NCBI GenBank assembly: GCA_963422285.2 | Contig: CAXXJO010000002.1 | Coordinates: 620,001 to 684,000, forward strand | From: VXYL01 sp963422285 | GTDB lineage: Bacteria; Pseudomonadota; Gammaproteobacteria; Pseudomonadales; Azotimanducaceae | Reading direction: 5' to 3' | DNA: 64,000 bases | In this document: positions 53,094 through 61,363 of the stretch, in pieces | Layout of the letters: each line of letters begins with the position of its first letter | Position numbering within the stretch: the stretch's first letter is position 1 | Notes under the pieces: model-generated | The model's database searches: none | What the model saw: the letters and a program-made list of their open reading frames with translations, nothing else | What the model was told of the DNA's origin: nothing | Translations under genes and position numbers: made by a program

Positions 53094-54410
53094 TCAGGGA
53101 GAACTCGCCACTGCTTTGGGTTGTGGAACGATGCCGAGATGCGCCAGCCATTCCTGGTTCAGATGCTGCGCTCGACACTGCCAACGCTCTTGCGCTACGG
53201 ACTGGGCGGACTCCACGGCGCCTGCGTACCGGTGGGCGCAGATCGACAGGTCGATCAGCACATCGCGCTGGGCATGGCTGCCTCCCAACCGTTCGAAATC
53301 GGGCATGGCCGCGGCGAGCAGTCGGGCTGCCAAGTGGTAGCGCCCGGCGGCGTAGGCTGCTATGGCGGCGCAGACCTCTGCCACCACAGGCCCGGAGGCT
53401 TGGCGGTCCTCCTCGATCAGCGCCCCCACGCCGCGCTCCAAGTCCGCCAAAGCGTCGCGGTCGTCAACGCAGGCATGGGCCATGGCGAGATGGACGTTGA
53501 CGAACGGGATGCTCGGCTTGGGAAACCGCGCCTCGACGAAAGCGGCGAGTTCCCGCTGCTCTTCGGCTCCCAAGGGATGGCCGTAGAGGATGCCGCGCAG
53601 CAGCAGGGAGGCGCAGTCGATCAGGGTGAACATGGGCAGCGCCGCCGAGGCGGCCGGCCTGACAGCGTCTCGGTAGATGCATCTTGCGCGTTCGGCATCG
53701 CCCCTTTGCAAGGCGAACAGCGCCTGGTGCCAAGCCAAGTGGCCGTGCAATACCCCATCCCGGGGGTAGGATGGCAGCCAAGCGTCGATGAACGCCTCCC
53801 CCTCGGCGACGGCACCCTGCTCGTAGCAGCCGTGAACGCGGCCATGCACGGCGTTGGCGTTGTCCGGCTTCAGTTCCAGCGCACGGTCCAGCATGGGAAT
53901 GCCGACCTCGGCACGACCGGCTTCCACGTAGGCCCAGCCCCAAGAAGCCAGGAACCACCAGTCCTCGCCCCAGGCCGGCGCCACGCTCTCCAGCAGTTCC
54001 ACCTGCTGGGCGTGGAAATCGCGGTAGCCGCCAAACCCCAGCAGACCGTAGACGCCAAGCGCGAAGGACAGCGGCACGGCATCGCGGGGATAGGCTGCGG
54101 CATGTTCGCGCACCATGGCGAGCGCCGCGGCCGACTCGCCGTGGACCACCCTGCACACGATATCCGCATGACTGCGTTCGCGCCGCGGCAGCGGTACCGC
54201 CAAGTCGCGCCCGCGGATGGCGAATCGCCGACCTTCGACGGCGTCGCCGGCCATCAGCAGCGAGCGCGCCTTGACGCAATGGGCCAAGGCGAAATCGGGG
54301 TCCAGCGTCAACGCTTCGTCAATGTGGGTGTCGCTGCCCGGCTGCAAAGCGAACAGGCAATCGACCGCGTCGTCGTAGAGCGCCGCCGCACGAGCGGAGG
54401 CCGTAGTCAT
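53094..54410 (-). CDS. TTC38-like tetratricopeptide repeat protein
   Basis: About 438 residues from ATG 54410 (an in-frame ATG at 54437 is also possible). Alpha-helical repeats: YDDAVDCLFALQPGSDTHID, EALTLDPDFALAHCVKARSL, DRALELKPDNANAVHGRVHG. HGESAAALAMVREHAAAYPR, FALGVYGLLGFGGYRDFHAQ and the later HGHLAWHQALFALQRGD match TTC38-type proteins. Cytoplasmic, no signal peptide. Role unknown. Divergent from the tusD start. Confidence 0.8.
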   Translation of the reverse strand: MTTASARAAALYDDAVDCLFALQPGSDTHIDEALTLDPDFALAHCVKARSLLMAGDAVEGRRFAIRGRDLAVPLPRRERSHADIVCRVVHGESAAALAMVREHAAAYPRDAVPLSFALGVYGLLGFGGYRDFHAQQVELLESVAPAWGEDWWFLASWGWAYVEAGRAEVGIPMLDRALELKPDNANAVHGRVHGCYEQGAVAEGEAFIDAWLPSYPRDGVLHGHLAWHQALFALQRGDAERARCIYRDAVRPAASAALPMFTLIDCASLLLRGILYGHPLGAEEQRELAAFVEARFPKPSIPFVNVHLAMAHACVDDRDALADLERGVGALIEEDRQASGPVVAEVCAAIAAYAAGRYHLAARLLAAAMPDFERLGGSHAQRDVLIDLSICAHRYAGAVESAQSVAQERWQCRAQHLNQEWLAHLGIVPQPKAVASSP

Positions 54411-54503
54411 CGGCTGGCCGAAGCGGTCCGCGTGCATGTCCTGCCTGCTCGGAAGCCTAGTCGATTATCATACGCCCGACGCCAGCGGCCGCGGGGCGGC
54501 GAT

Positions 54504-54851
54504 TTGCGCATCAACCTTCTCGTCCAAGGGGCTCCCTTCGCCACCTCGGCGCAGGAGAACGCGCTCGGCTTCGCGCGCGCCGCGGTGGACGCCGGGCATC
54601 GCATCGATCGGGTGTTCTTCTACAAGGAAGCGGTCGCCATCGCCAACCGTTTCGCATCCGACGACGACGGCATTCGCGCCGGCTGGGCGAAGCTGGCCGC
54701 GGGCAGCGGTTTCGAACTCGCCGTCTGCATCGCCGCGGCCAGCCGCCGCGGCATCGTCGAAGACGGCTCCCTCGCCGACGGGTTTGCCATCGTCGGCCTC
54801 GGCCAGCTAGTCGAAGCCATGGAGCAAGGCGATCGACTGGTGACGTTCTAG
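54504..54851 (+). CDS. tusD: Sulfurtransferase TusD (DsrE family)
   Basis: 115 residues from TTG 54504 (RINLLVQGAPFATSAQENAL). The catalytic Cys is C75 in FELAVCIAAASRRGIVEDGS, with GLGQLVEAMEQGDRLVTF at the C-terminus, as in TusD. With TusB and TusC it accepts persulfide sulfur from TusA and hands it to TusE for tRNA 2-thiouridine or, in sulfur oxidisers, to DsrC. Only four bases before tusC. Confidence 0.9.
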   Translation: MRINLLVQGAPFATSAQENALGFARAAVDAGHRIDRVFFYKEAVAIANRFASDDDGIRAGWAKLAAGSGFELAVCIAAASRRGIVEDGSLADGFAIVGLGQLVEAMEQGDRLVTF

Positions 54852-54855
54852 GCCC

Positions 54856-55182
54856 ATGAAAAGCGTCCTCTACCTCATCCGTCGCCGGCCGGGCATCGCC
54901 GCCGACGAGACCACGGATCTGATGCTGGTGTCCGGCGTCTTCGAGCAGCGAACTTCGGTGCTGTTTCTGGACGACGGCGTCTACCAGCTGCTCGGGCTTG
55001 GCGAGCGCCAGTCGTCGCTCAAGGCGCTGTCGGCTTACGATGTCCAGGATCTCTACGTCGCCGCGGACAGCCTAGCCAGCCGACAGGTGTCTGCGGATGC
55101 CATCGAGCTGGATCTGCGGATCGTGGATCGACATGCCGTCCGTCAGCTGATCGCCGACCATGACCTCGTGCTGACGGACTGA
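54856..55182 (+). CDS. tusC: Sulfur relay protein TusC (DsrF)
   Basis: 108 residues: SVLYLIRRRPGIAADETTDL, MLVSGVFEQRTSVLFLDDGV, ALSAYDVQDLYVAADSLAS. Non-catalytic member of the TusBCD heterohexamer. A diverged N-terminal copy of the same gene exists near 59385. Normal length. Confidence 0.9.
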   Translation: MKSVLYLIRRRPGIAADETTDLMLVSGVFEQRTSVLFLDDGVYQLLGLGERQSSLKALSAYDVQDLYVAADSLASRQVSADAIELDLRIVDRHAVRQLIADHDLVLTD

Positions 55183-55184
55183 CC

Positions 55185-55445
55185 GTGGCCGTTTTGCATC
55201 TGCTGTCGAACCCGGACGCCCTGGCGTCGTGCCTGGCGGCCGTCGCGGAGGGCGATTCGCTGCTGCTGATCGGCGACGGTGTCTTGGCGCTGCCCTTGGT
55301 CGCGTCTTCGAAGGCGCGACTGGGGGTACTGCGGGACGATGCGGTGCAGCGGGGCACACAGTTGCCGGAGGCGGCAGAGGAACTGTCCTACGCCGATTTC
55401 GTCTCCTGGGCAGTTGCCTGCCGCAGCAGCGTCACATGGTCCTGA
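55185..55445 (+). CDS. tusB: Sulfur relay protein TusB (DsrH)
   Basis: 86 residues from GTG 55185: AVLHLLSNPDALASCLAAVA, EGDSLLLIGDGVLALPL, LRDDAVQRGTQLPE, ELSYADFVSWAVACRSSVTW, the TusB pattern. Third subunit of TusBCD. Overlaps the following tusE by 10 bases. Its 3' half is nearly identical to a fragment near 59510-59636. Confidence 0.88.
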   Translation: MAVLHLLSNPDALASCLAAVAEGDSLLLIGDGVLALPLVASSKARLGVLRDDAVQRGTQLPEAAEELSYADFVSWAVACRSSVTWS

Positions 55446-55713
55446 AGCGCGACGACAACGGCCACTTGGCCGATCCCGGCGCCTGGTCCGAAGATGTCGC
55501 GCGGACGCTGGCGAGGAAGCCGGCATGGTCCTGGGCGAAGACCACTGGCGGGTCATCGACGTCGTGCGACGATTCCATGCCGAAACCGGCGTATCGCCGT
55601 CCATGCGCCCGCTGGTCAAGCTGGCGCGCCAGCGGGCTTGGATCTCGGCTCCAGAATCGCCTTGCTGCGGCTCTTTCCGGGCAGTCCGGCAGCGCGGCGA
55701 AGGTCGCCGGACT
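55436..55713 (+). pseudogene. tusE: Broken tusE (copy 1), fused to phoB fragment
   Basis: Starts like the intact copy at 59627 (VLKRDDNGHLADPGAWSEDV), but a C is missing in ARTLAEE (near 55513), shifting the frame. Later losses occur near 55632 and 55690. Homology stops at about 55713, where the essential last residues (LPRPDQCL with the penultimate Cys) are replaced by phoB sequence. Over the first 110 bases it differs from copy 2 at only about four positions. Confidence 0.85.
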
Positions 55714-55926
55714 GCTGATGCGCTACCCGGACCGCGCCTGCTCGACGGGATGTGGGGCCGCAACGTCTACGTCGAGGAACGCACTGTGGACGTCCACGTG
55801 CTGCGGCTGCGCAAGGCGCTGACGCCGTTCGGCATGGGCAAGGCCGTCGAAACCGTCCGCGGCGTCGGCTGGCTACCCCAAGCCATCCCGGACTCTCCGC
55901 AGCCCGTTCAGCCGGCAGCGGCTTGA
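55714..55926 (+). pseudogene. PhoB C-terminal DNA-binding fragment
   Basis: Reads LLMRYPDR then LLDGMWGRNVYVEERTVDVH, VLRLRKALTPFGMGKAVETV, RGVGWLPQAI. This is the winged-helix end of the phosphate response regulator PhoB. The receiver domain and the first helices are gone, and a few residues before LLDGMWG are deleted. Joined head-on to broken tusE. The genuine phoR N-terminus lies 3 kb downstream. Confidence 0.8.
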
Positions 55927-56073
55927 TTCGCGGCTCCTTGTTCCAGGGGCGGAAGAGTCGAGCCCGCTTGGAGAATGCCCGCGCCACATCCTGCGACGGG
56001 GGCCGCTGCCGCTTGGGGCCTGCTGGGCGAGCGTCGCCGTCTGCGGCGTCCGCTTGCACCACCGGTTCGACCG

Positions 56074-58150
56074 TCAATCCCGCAGACCGATCTGGGCGTC
56101 GAGGAAAGTTTCCAAGGCAGCCAGAAACTCCACCTCCTGGCGGCTGCCTTGGGGAACCATGTGCAGCAGTTGGCCGGCCTCGCGGAGCGCCTCGGCGAAT
56201 CGGCGGGAGTCCTTGTCGAACACCCTCGGCCCCCTCCTGTCGCTGGCGATCAGAACGGGAAAGCCGGGATGACCGCCGGCGTCGAGCAGCGGCGAACGGC
56301 TGGTGCTTTGCAGGCCGTTCGTTCCGCCGCCCTCCACTACGAAGGCATCGTCCCTGGGCCCGGGGAAAGTATACGTTTCCGTCCAGCTAGCCCAGAATCT
56401 ATCGAACCGGAAGATGCGATAGTCCCACCTCTTGTTTAGCGCGTTGCCGATCTCGTCGAAGACCAGCGCGGCCGCGCACCGGGCGCGGGATTCGCCGCCG
56501 AACGCGCCGATCAGCCCCATGTAGCCGCCGTGTCCCTGTCCCGCATAGCAGACCCGCGAAGGGTCCGCCAGCCCCCGTTCCGCCAGCCAGTCCACGCCGT
56601 CGGCCATGTCGTCCTGCATCCGCATGCCCCACTGCCGCAAGCCTGCGAGCCAATGGTCGTCGCCACGTCCCGGCGTGCCGCGAACCGCAGCACCGCGTAG
56701 CCCCGGCTGGCGAGAAACTGCGCCCATGGGTCGTAGCCGCTGGTCGGATCGACGGCTGCGCCATGCGGCACCACCACCAGCGGCGGCGGGCCCGGCGTCG
56801 GCTGGCGCGGCAGAAACAGCCTCGCATCAATCGTCCGACCGTCCCGCGCCGGGTAGGCCAGCTGCCGCGATGCGACGAGACGCCCGTCGAGTTGCGGCCG
56901 CTCGCTGCCGAGGCGGCGGGTTTCGCCGCTGCGCCGGTCGTGAAGATAATAGGCCGGGCCGCGGTCGCCGCCGGCGGCCAGCGCCACGAACTTCGAGCAG
57001 TCGGCGGTCATCGACGGCACGGCGCGAACGCTGCCCGGCAGACGTGCATCGAGCGCCTCGACCTCGCGCCCCAGGTCCGCGTCCAGCCAGTACAGCGCCC
57101 CCGTGGCGTCGTCCGAAAAGCCCACGATACCGCAGTCGGCGCCACGGATCGGCGTCGCCACCGCGTCGCGTTTTGGATCGGCGGCGATCAGGCGCTCGAT
57201 GGCCAGCGTGTCGGCGTCCACCTGCCACAGGACCGTCCGCCCCCTCTCCCCGTCGTGCGCCTCGACGTAGGCGCTGCCGCCGTCGGCCGTGTAGCCCAGC
57301 ACCCGGGGCGGATACCACGTCGTGCCGAGACGCGATCCCTCGACCTCCTGGAATCCGCCCTTGCCGTCGCGCACCAGGAGCCGGCGCTCCCACCACGTGG
57401 CGGGATCGAAGCTGTGCCCCACGCCGATGCGCACGACGCCGCGCTCGTCGGCGCTCCAGAACCGGAGAAAGTGCCTGTACGGCGTGACGAGCGTCATCGC
57501 GTTGTCGTGGATGTTCAGACGGTACACGCTGTAGGCAAAGATGTGTTCCCGCGACAGCGAGACCAGAATGTGGTCCGGATCGTCGGGCAGAAGGCTGATC
57601 ACCCAGTGGTTGGGTTCGTAGGTCGGATGGTTCATGTCCACGCGGAATGTCACGAGGGGCTTTCCAGCGGTGGGCATACTGGTAAACAGCGGGAACTGCC
57701 TGGGCGGAGGCACGAGTTCCAGGGGATTGCCGCCGTCGTGGTCCACGGCGAGCAGCCGCAGGTGTCGTCCGGGGGCGGGAGCCTCCCCTGGGAAGGTCGG
57801 ATAGCCGCCTGCAGGCACTTCACTGCGGCTGCGCGGCAGCCAGTGGAACTTGGCGAACGAACAGACCAAACGGTCGCTGGACGCCCACTCGCACCCTAGG
57901 AGCAGCTGCCGCCCGGGTCGGATCCGCACCGGCGCGGCACCCCGCCCCGTCCGCAGGTCCCCCACGAACGGCTGCAGAGCGCCGTCCACCGGGCGCAGCA
58001 TGAGGACGCGGCGGCCGTCCGGCGAGACGCGCACTCCGGACATGTCCGGCAGTCCGGCAGTCCGGCGTACGCGGACGCCGCGGGAAGCTCCGCGGACGTC
58101 GTGCCGACCAACGCCCAGAGCATTACCGCGACAGCAGGCAGACGGCACAT
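56074..58150 (-). pseudogene. S9-family (prolyl oligopeptidase-like) peptidase, inactive
   Basis: From ATG 58150 with a signal peptide (AVAVMLWALVGTTSAELPA). An 8-bp tandem duplication (GGACTGCC twice, about 58050-58066) shifts the frame after AYAGLPD. The beta-propeller then reads on from MSGVRVSPDGRRVLMLRP to FLASRGYAVLRFAARRDV. A second shift near 56650 precedes GLRQWGMRMQDDMADGVDWL. The nucleophile motif G-x-S-x-G-G is GQGHGG, so the catalytic Ser is Gly, and the final His block is PQGSRQ instead of G-H-G. Frame lesions and missing triad residues mark a dead gene. Confidence 0.8.
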
Positions 58151-58212
58151 CTCCCAGAGACTGCGGGGACTGCCGCCTGTCCGACGGTTCACTGCGGATA
58201 CTCCTTCGGCGG

Positions 58213-58482
58213 CTATCCTAGGCAATGATTGAACATGGCGTCCATGATTTTCTCTGTCAGCCATAGAAAGGCCTGATAAAGCATATACAACCCGTGACCA
58301 TCACGGGGGTGGTTCGAGACGTGGACGTTCCAGTAGTCGAACGATGCCTGCGCATTGCCGACCTGCCCGAGGTAGCAATCTCACGGGGCATAGGCATGGG
58401 CCGGCTCGCCGATGCCTGCCACCGACGCCCCGAAAGGCTGAGACGGCGCTGCGGCGAAGGCGATGTGCTGCAAGTATTTCAT
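58213..58482 (-). pseudogene. 89-codon small protein interrupted by an in-frame TGA
   Basis: ATG 58482 has an excellent AGGAGGAAG site. Codons 1-33 read KYLQHIAFAAAPSQPFGASV, AGIGEPAHAYAP, then TGA at 58381-58383. The same frame continues DCYLGQVGNAQASFDYWNVH, VSNHPRDGHGLYMLYQAFLW, LTEKIMDAMFNHCLG to TAG at 58213. The second part is strongly protein-like. The gene lies 62 bases before the S9 gene on the same strand. It is either a recent nonsense mutation or a recoded stop. No family recognised. Confidence 0.5.
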
Positions 58483-58573
58483 GGGTTCTTCCTCCTGTCG
58501 GTTGTGGTTGTCGGACCGGCCTGCGCCGACCTTTTCCGCTTCCGCACGTCACTGTTCGGACGCTGTCGGCAAG

Positions 58574-58602
58574 AATCATTGGGAGGGGGAGGCATTTGTC
58601 AA
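58574..58602 (-). promoter_or_regulatory. Possible promoter of small-ORF/S9 unit
   Basis: TTGACA (minus strand, 58597-58602), perfect -35, 17 bases from a weak -10-like ATGATT at 58574-58579. Positioned about 90 bases before ATG 58482. Only the -35 is convincing. Confidence 0.3.
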
Positions 58603-59078
58603 GCAGTTTTTTCAATCTTTTCACAGTACGGTTCAGGCGCATCGCGACACGGAGCAGCCCTCCACTCCTAACAGACTCCAGCACCCAACAGGTGCGCACA
58701 GCCCGGCAGCGCCGACGGGCTGATTCGGGAACTCGCGGCCGCCGGCGGAACGTCGCCCTTGGATGCCCTGCTTGGCTGTCCGAACATGGGCCCGACTGAA
58801 CGCCGAGCTCGGCTCTAGGCCGCGCACTGCCGGTCAAAACCAACTGCCCCACCCTAACTAACTCGACGGCCGCCGGCCGTTCGACGGGCGAGGGCACCGA
58901 AGCGCACCGCCGTGGGTACGCGCCTATCCAGGATGGCCCTGCCATCCCCGCTCGGCAGATGCTCCGCCACCGCCAGTCTGTGGCATGATTCCGCGCCTAG
59001 CACTTCAGCGAGGCGGATGGCGGACGAACGGTTCCGGCCGAGTCTTGGAGTTTGGCCGAACGCGGCGAAGGAGGCGGC
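58603..59078. other. Gap upstream of the phoR fragment
   Basis: 476 bases between the putative promoter and the phoR ghost. No gene recognised. Short arginine- and serine-rich frames on both strands are typical shadows of GC-rich DNA. Confidence 0.4.
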
Positions 59079-59384
59079 ATGGGACCTTGGCTACCTGGAG
59101 AGGCGAGGCGACTGGCGGCCTGCGCATCCGCTGCCTTCGCGGTCGCCCTGGCCACAGCCAGCATGCCCTGGGGGATCGCCATCGGCCTTGCCGTATGGGT
59201 GATCGGTTGGGGAGCGGTGCAGCTGCGCTCCTTCCGTCGCAGGGCACGGTCGCCATTGCGGCAGCCACGGCGAGTTTCGCCGGCTTGGCGGCCGCTGGCG
59301 GAACAGCTGTCTGGCTCTCTTGGGCGCTTGCGCAAGCGGACGCAACGGCTGATCGCCGAACTGCGCTGGCTGCAAGGCACGCTG
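59079..59384 (+). pseudogene. PhoR N-terminal membrane fragment
   Basis: ATG 59079 with AAGGAGG. Two hydrophobic stretches (LAACASAAFAVALATASMPW, GIAIGLAVWVIGWG) and then WRPLAEQLSGSLGRLRKRTQ, RLIAELRWLQGTL, the layout of the N-terminus of phosphate sensor kinase PhoR (DUF3329 region). PAS and kinase domains are absent; at 59385 the sequence becomes tusC. Pairs with the phoB tail at 55714. Confidence 0.65.
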
Positions 59385-59636
59385 GTACCTGATCCGCCGC
59401 CGGCCGGGCACCGTCGCCGACGAAACCACGGACCTAGTGCAGGTCTCCGGCGTCTTCGAGCAGCGCACGTCGGTGCTGTTCCTTGGCGGCGGCGTCCTAG
59501 GCGCGTCTGGGCGTGCTTCGCGACGATGCGGTGCAGCGGGGCGTACAGCTGCCGCAGGCAGGCGGCAGAGGTGCTGACCTGCGCCGACTTCGTCGCCTGG
59601 GCAGTTGCCTGCCGCAGCAGCGTCGCATGGCCCTGA
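59385..59636 (+). pseudogene. Fused tusC 5' and tusB 3' fragments (copy 2)
   Basis: 59385-59500 reads YLIRRRPGTVADETTDLVQV, SGVFEQRTSVLFLGGGV, a diverged tusC N-terminus (about 16 differences in 111 bases from copy 1). At about 59505 it jumps to tusB (RLGVLRDDAVQRGVQLPQA; AEVLTCADFVAWAVACRSSV). The tusC 3' half and tusB 5' half are deleted and the frames disagree, so no functional product. Confidence 0.8.
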
Positions 59637-59938
59637 AGCGCGACGACAACGGCCACTTGGCCGATCCCGGCGCCTGGTCCGAAGAAGTCGCGCGGACGCT
59701 GGCCGAGGAAGCCGGCATGGTCCTGGACGAAGACCACTGGCGCATCATCGACATCGTGCGACGGTTCCACGCACAGACCGGCGTATCGCCGTCCATGCGC
59801 CCGCTGGTCAAGCTGGCGCGCCAGCAGGCTGGAGCCGATCTCGGCTCCAGCATCGCCTTGCTGCGGCTCTTTCCGGGCAGTCCGGCAGCGCTGGCGGCGA
59901 AGGTCGCCGGGCTGCCGCGCCCGGATCAGTGCCTGTGA
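59627..59938 (+). CDS. tusE: Sulfurtransferase TusE (DsrC family), intact copy
   Basis: 103 residues: ALKRDDNGHLADPGAWSEEV, ARTLAEEAGMVLDEDHWRII, DIVRRFHAQTGVSPSMRPLV, LRLFPGSPAALAAKVAGLPR, PDQCL. The penultimate Cys (C102) that carries persulfide sulfur is present. It serves TusBCD and, with MnmA, tRNA thiolation. It is the only intact tusE in the window and sits 4.2 kb from tusDCB. It lacks its own obvious ribosome-binding site, lying over the tusB fragment. Confidence 0.9.
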   Translation: MALKRDDNGHLADPGAWSEEVARTLAEEAGMVLDEDHWRIIDIVRRFHAQTGVSPSMRPLVKLARQQAGADLGSSIALLRLFPGSPAALAAKVAGLPRPDQCL

Positions 59939-59971
59939 AGAAATCGACGCTGGCGGCGATCTTCGGCGCAG

Positions 59972-61360
59972 TCAGCCGCCAAGGCGCAGTCCCGCCACGC
60001 GGCCGATGATGATGGTGGCCGGCGTCTCGAGATTCTCCGCCAGCGCCTTGGTCGCCAGATCCCGAATCCGCCCTCGCACCACCCGCTGATCCGGCAGAGT
60101 GCCGCGCGAGATGGCGGCCGCGGGCGTGTCCGGGTCTGCGCCGTGGGCCACTAGACGCTCGCAGAGTCTCGCCAATGGCCCAAGGCCCATGTAGACCACC
60201 AAGGTCTGATCGGGCTTTGCGAGTTCCGGCCAGTCCAGATTGAACTCGTCGTTCTTGAGGTGGCCGGTGACGAAACGCACGGACTGCGAACAGTCCCTGT
60301 GGGTGAGCGGAATGCCGGCCACCGCTGCGCAGCCGAGCGCGGCGGTAACGCCGGGCACCACCTCGAACGGAATGCCGCAGTCCGCCAGCGTCGACATCTC
60401 CTCGCCGCCGCGGCCGAACAGGAGCGGATCGCCGCCCTTCAAGCGAACTACCCGCAGACCCTGGCTGGCATCGGCCTGCAGCCGGTGGTTGATGGAAGCC
60501 TGGCGGGCGCTGGCATCGCCGGCGTCCTTGGCGGCGTGCCGGCCTACATAGACGAGCTTGGCATCCCGCCGGCAGCGCTCCAGAACCTCCGCTCCCACCA
60601 GATTGTCGTAGTAGACCACATCCGCTCGTTGCAGGCAGCGCAGCGCCTTGACGGTGAGAAGATCGGCGTCGCCAGGCCCGGCTCCCACCAGGGAAACGAG
60701 CCCGTCGCCCCTGGGCGACGCTGCGCCTTGGGGCATCGTCAGCGCCGCCTCCAGGGCCGCATCGGCCTGTTCGATGTCGCCTCGCCCGACCAGCGTCTCC
60801 AGCTTCGAGTCGATGGCCCGGTCCCAGAACCGCTGCCGAGCACGGCTGTCGGGCAGTGCGGACTTGATTCGGCGGCGGCGGCTGGCGAGATAGGCGGCCA
60901 GTCTACCCACGGATGCCGGCAGCAGCGCTTCGATGCGTTCGCGCAGATGCCGCGCCAGGGTCGGCGAGGCGCCGCCGGTGGAAATCGCCACGGTGACTGG
61001 CCCACGCTCGACGATAGCTGGAAACAGCGCCGTCGACCGCTCGCTATCGTCCACGCAGTTGACGAGCACCCGGTAGTGCGCGCAGGCGTCGTATACCTCC
61101 TGGTTGACCGCCGGATCGTTGGTGGCGGCGATCACCAGCAGGCGGCCAGCTACATCGGCGGCTCCGAAGGCACGTTCCGCCAGGGTTGTCCGCCCGCCCT
61201 GGCACAGCTCGCGAACCGCGGGCGAGGCCGTGGGCGCCACCACGGCGACCTCGGCCTTGGCCGCCAGCAGCCGTTCGATCTTGCGCCGCGCGACCTCGCC
61301 GCCGCCGACCACGAGGCAGGGCTGGCCGGCGAGTTTCAAGGCAAGCGGCAGGACATCCAC
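59972..61360 (-). CDS. cysG: Siroheme synthase
   Basis: Trifunctional 462-residue enzyme. The N-terminal precorrin-2 dehydrogenase/ferrochelatase (1-205: CLVVGGGEVARRKIERLLAA, IAATNDPAVNQEVYDACAHY) is followed by the SUMT methyltransferase domain (215-455: LVSLVGAGPGDADLLTVKAL, VRLKGGDPLLFGRGGEEM, VVPGVTAALGCAAVAGIPLT). Makes siroheme for sulfite and nitrite reductases. Convergent with tusE, 33 bases apart, and just downstream of serS. Confidence 0.96.
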   Translation of the reverse strand: MDVLPLALKLAGQPCLVVGGGEVARRKIERLLAAKAEVAVVAPTASPAVRELCQGGRTTLAERAFGAADVAGRLLVIAATNDPAVNQEVYDACAHYRVLVNCVDDSERSTALFPAIVERGPVTVAISTGGASPTLARHLRERIEALLPASVGRLAAYLASRRRRIKSALPDSRARQRFWDRAIDSKLETLVGRGDIEQADAALEAALTMPQGAASPRGDGLVSLVGAGPGDADLLTVKALRCLQRADVVYYDNLVGAEVLERCRRDAKLVYVGRHAAKDAGDASARQASINHRLQADASQGLRVVRLKGGDPLLFGRGGEEMSTLADCGIPFEVVPGVTAALGCAAVAGIPLTHRDCSQSVRFVTGHLKNDEFNLDWPELAKPDQTLVVYMGLGPLARLCERLVAHGADPDTPAAAISRGTLPDQRVVRGRIRDLATKALAENLETPATIIIGRVAGLRLGG

Positions 61361-61363
61361 GGT

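Noticed and set aside
58381..58383. Selenocysteine codon in the small ORF
   Set aside because: No obvious hairpin of SECIS type directly after the TGA and no selenoprotein family match, so nonsense mutation is the simpler reading.
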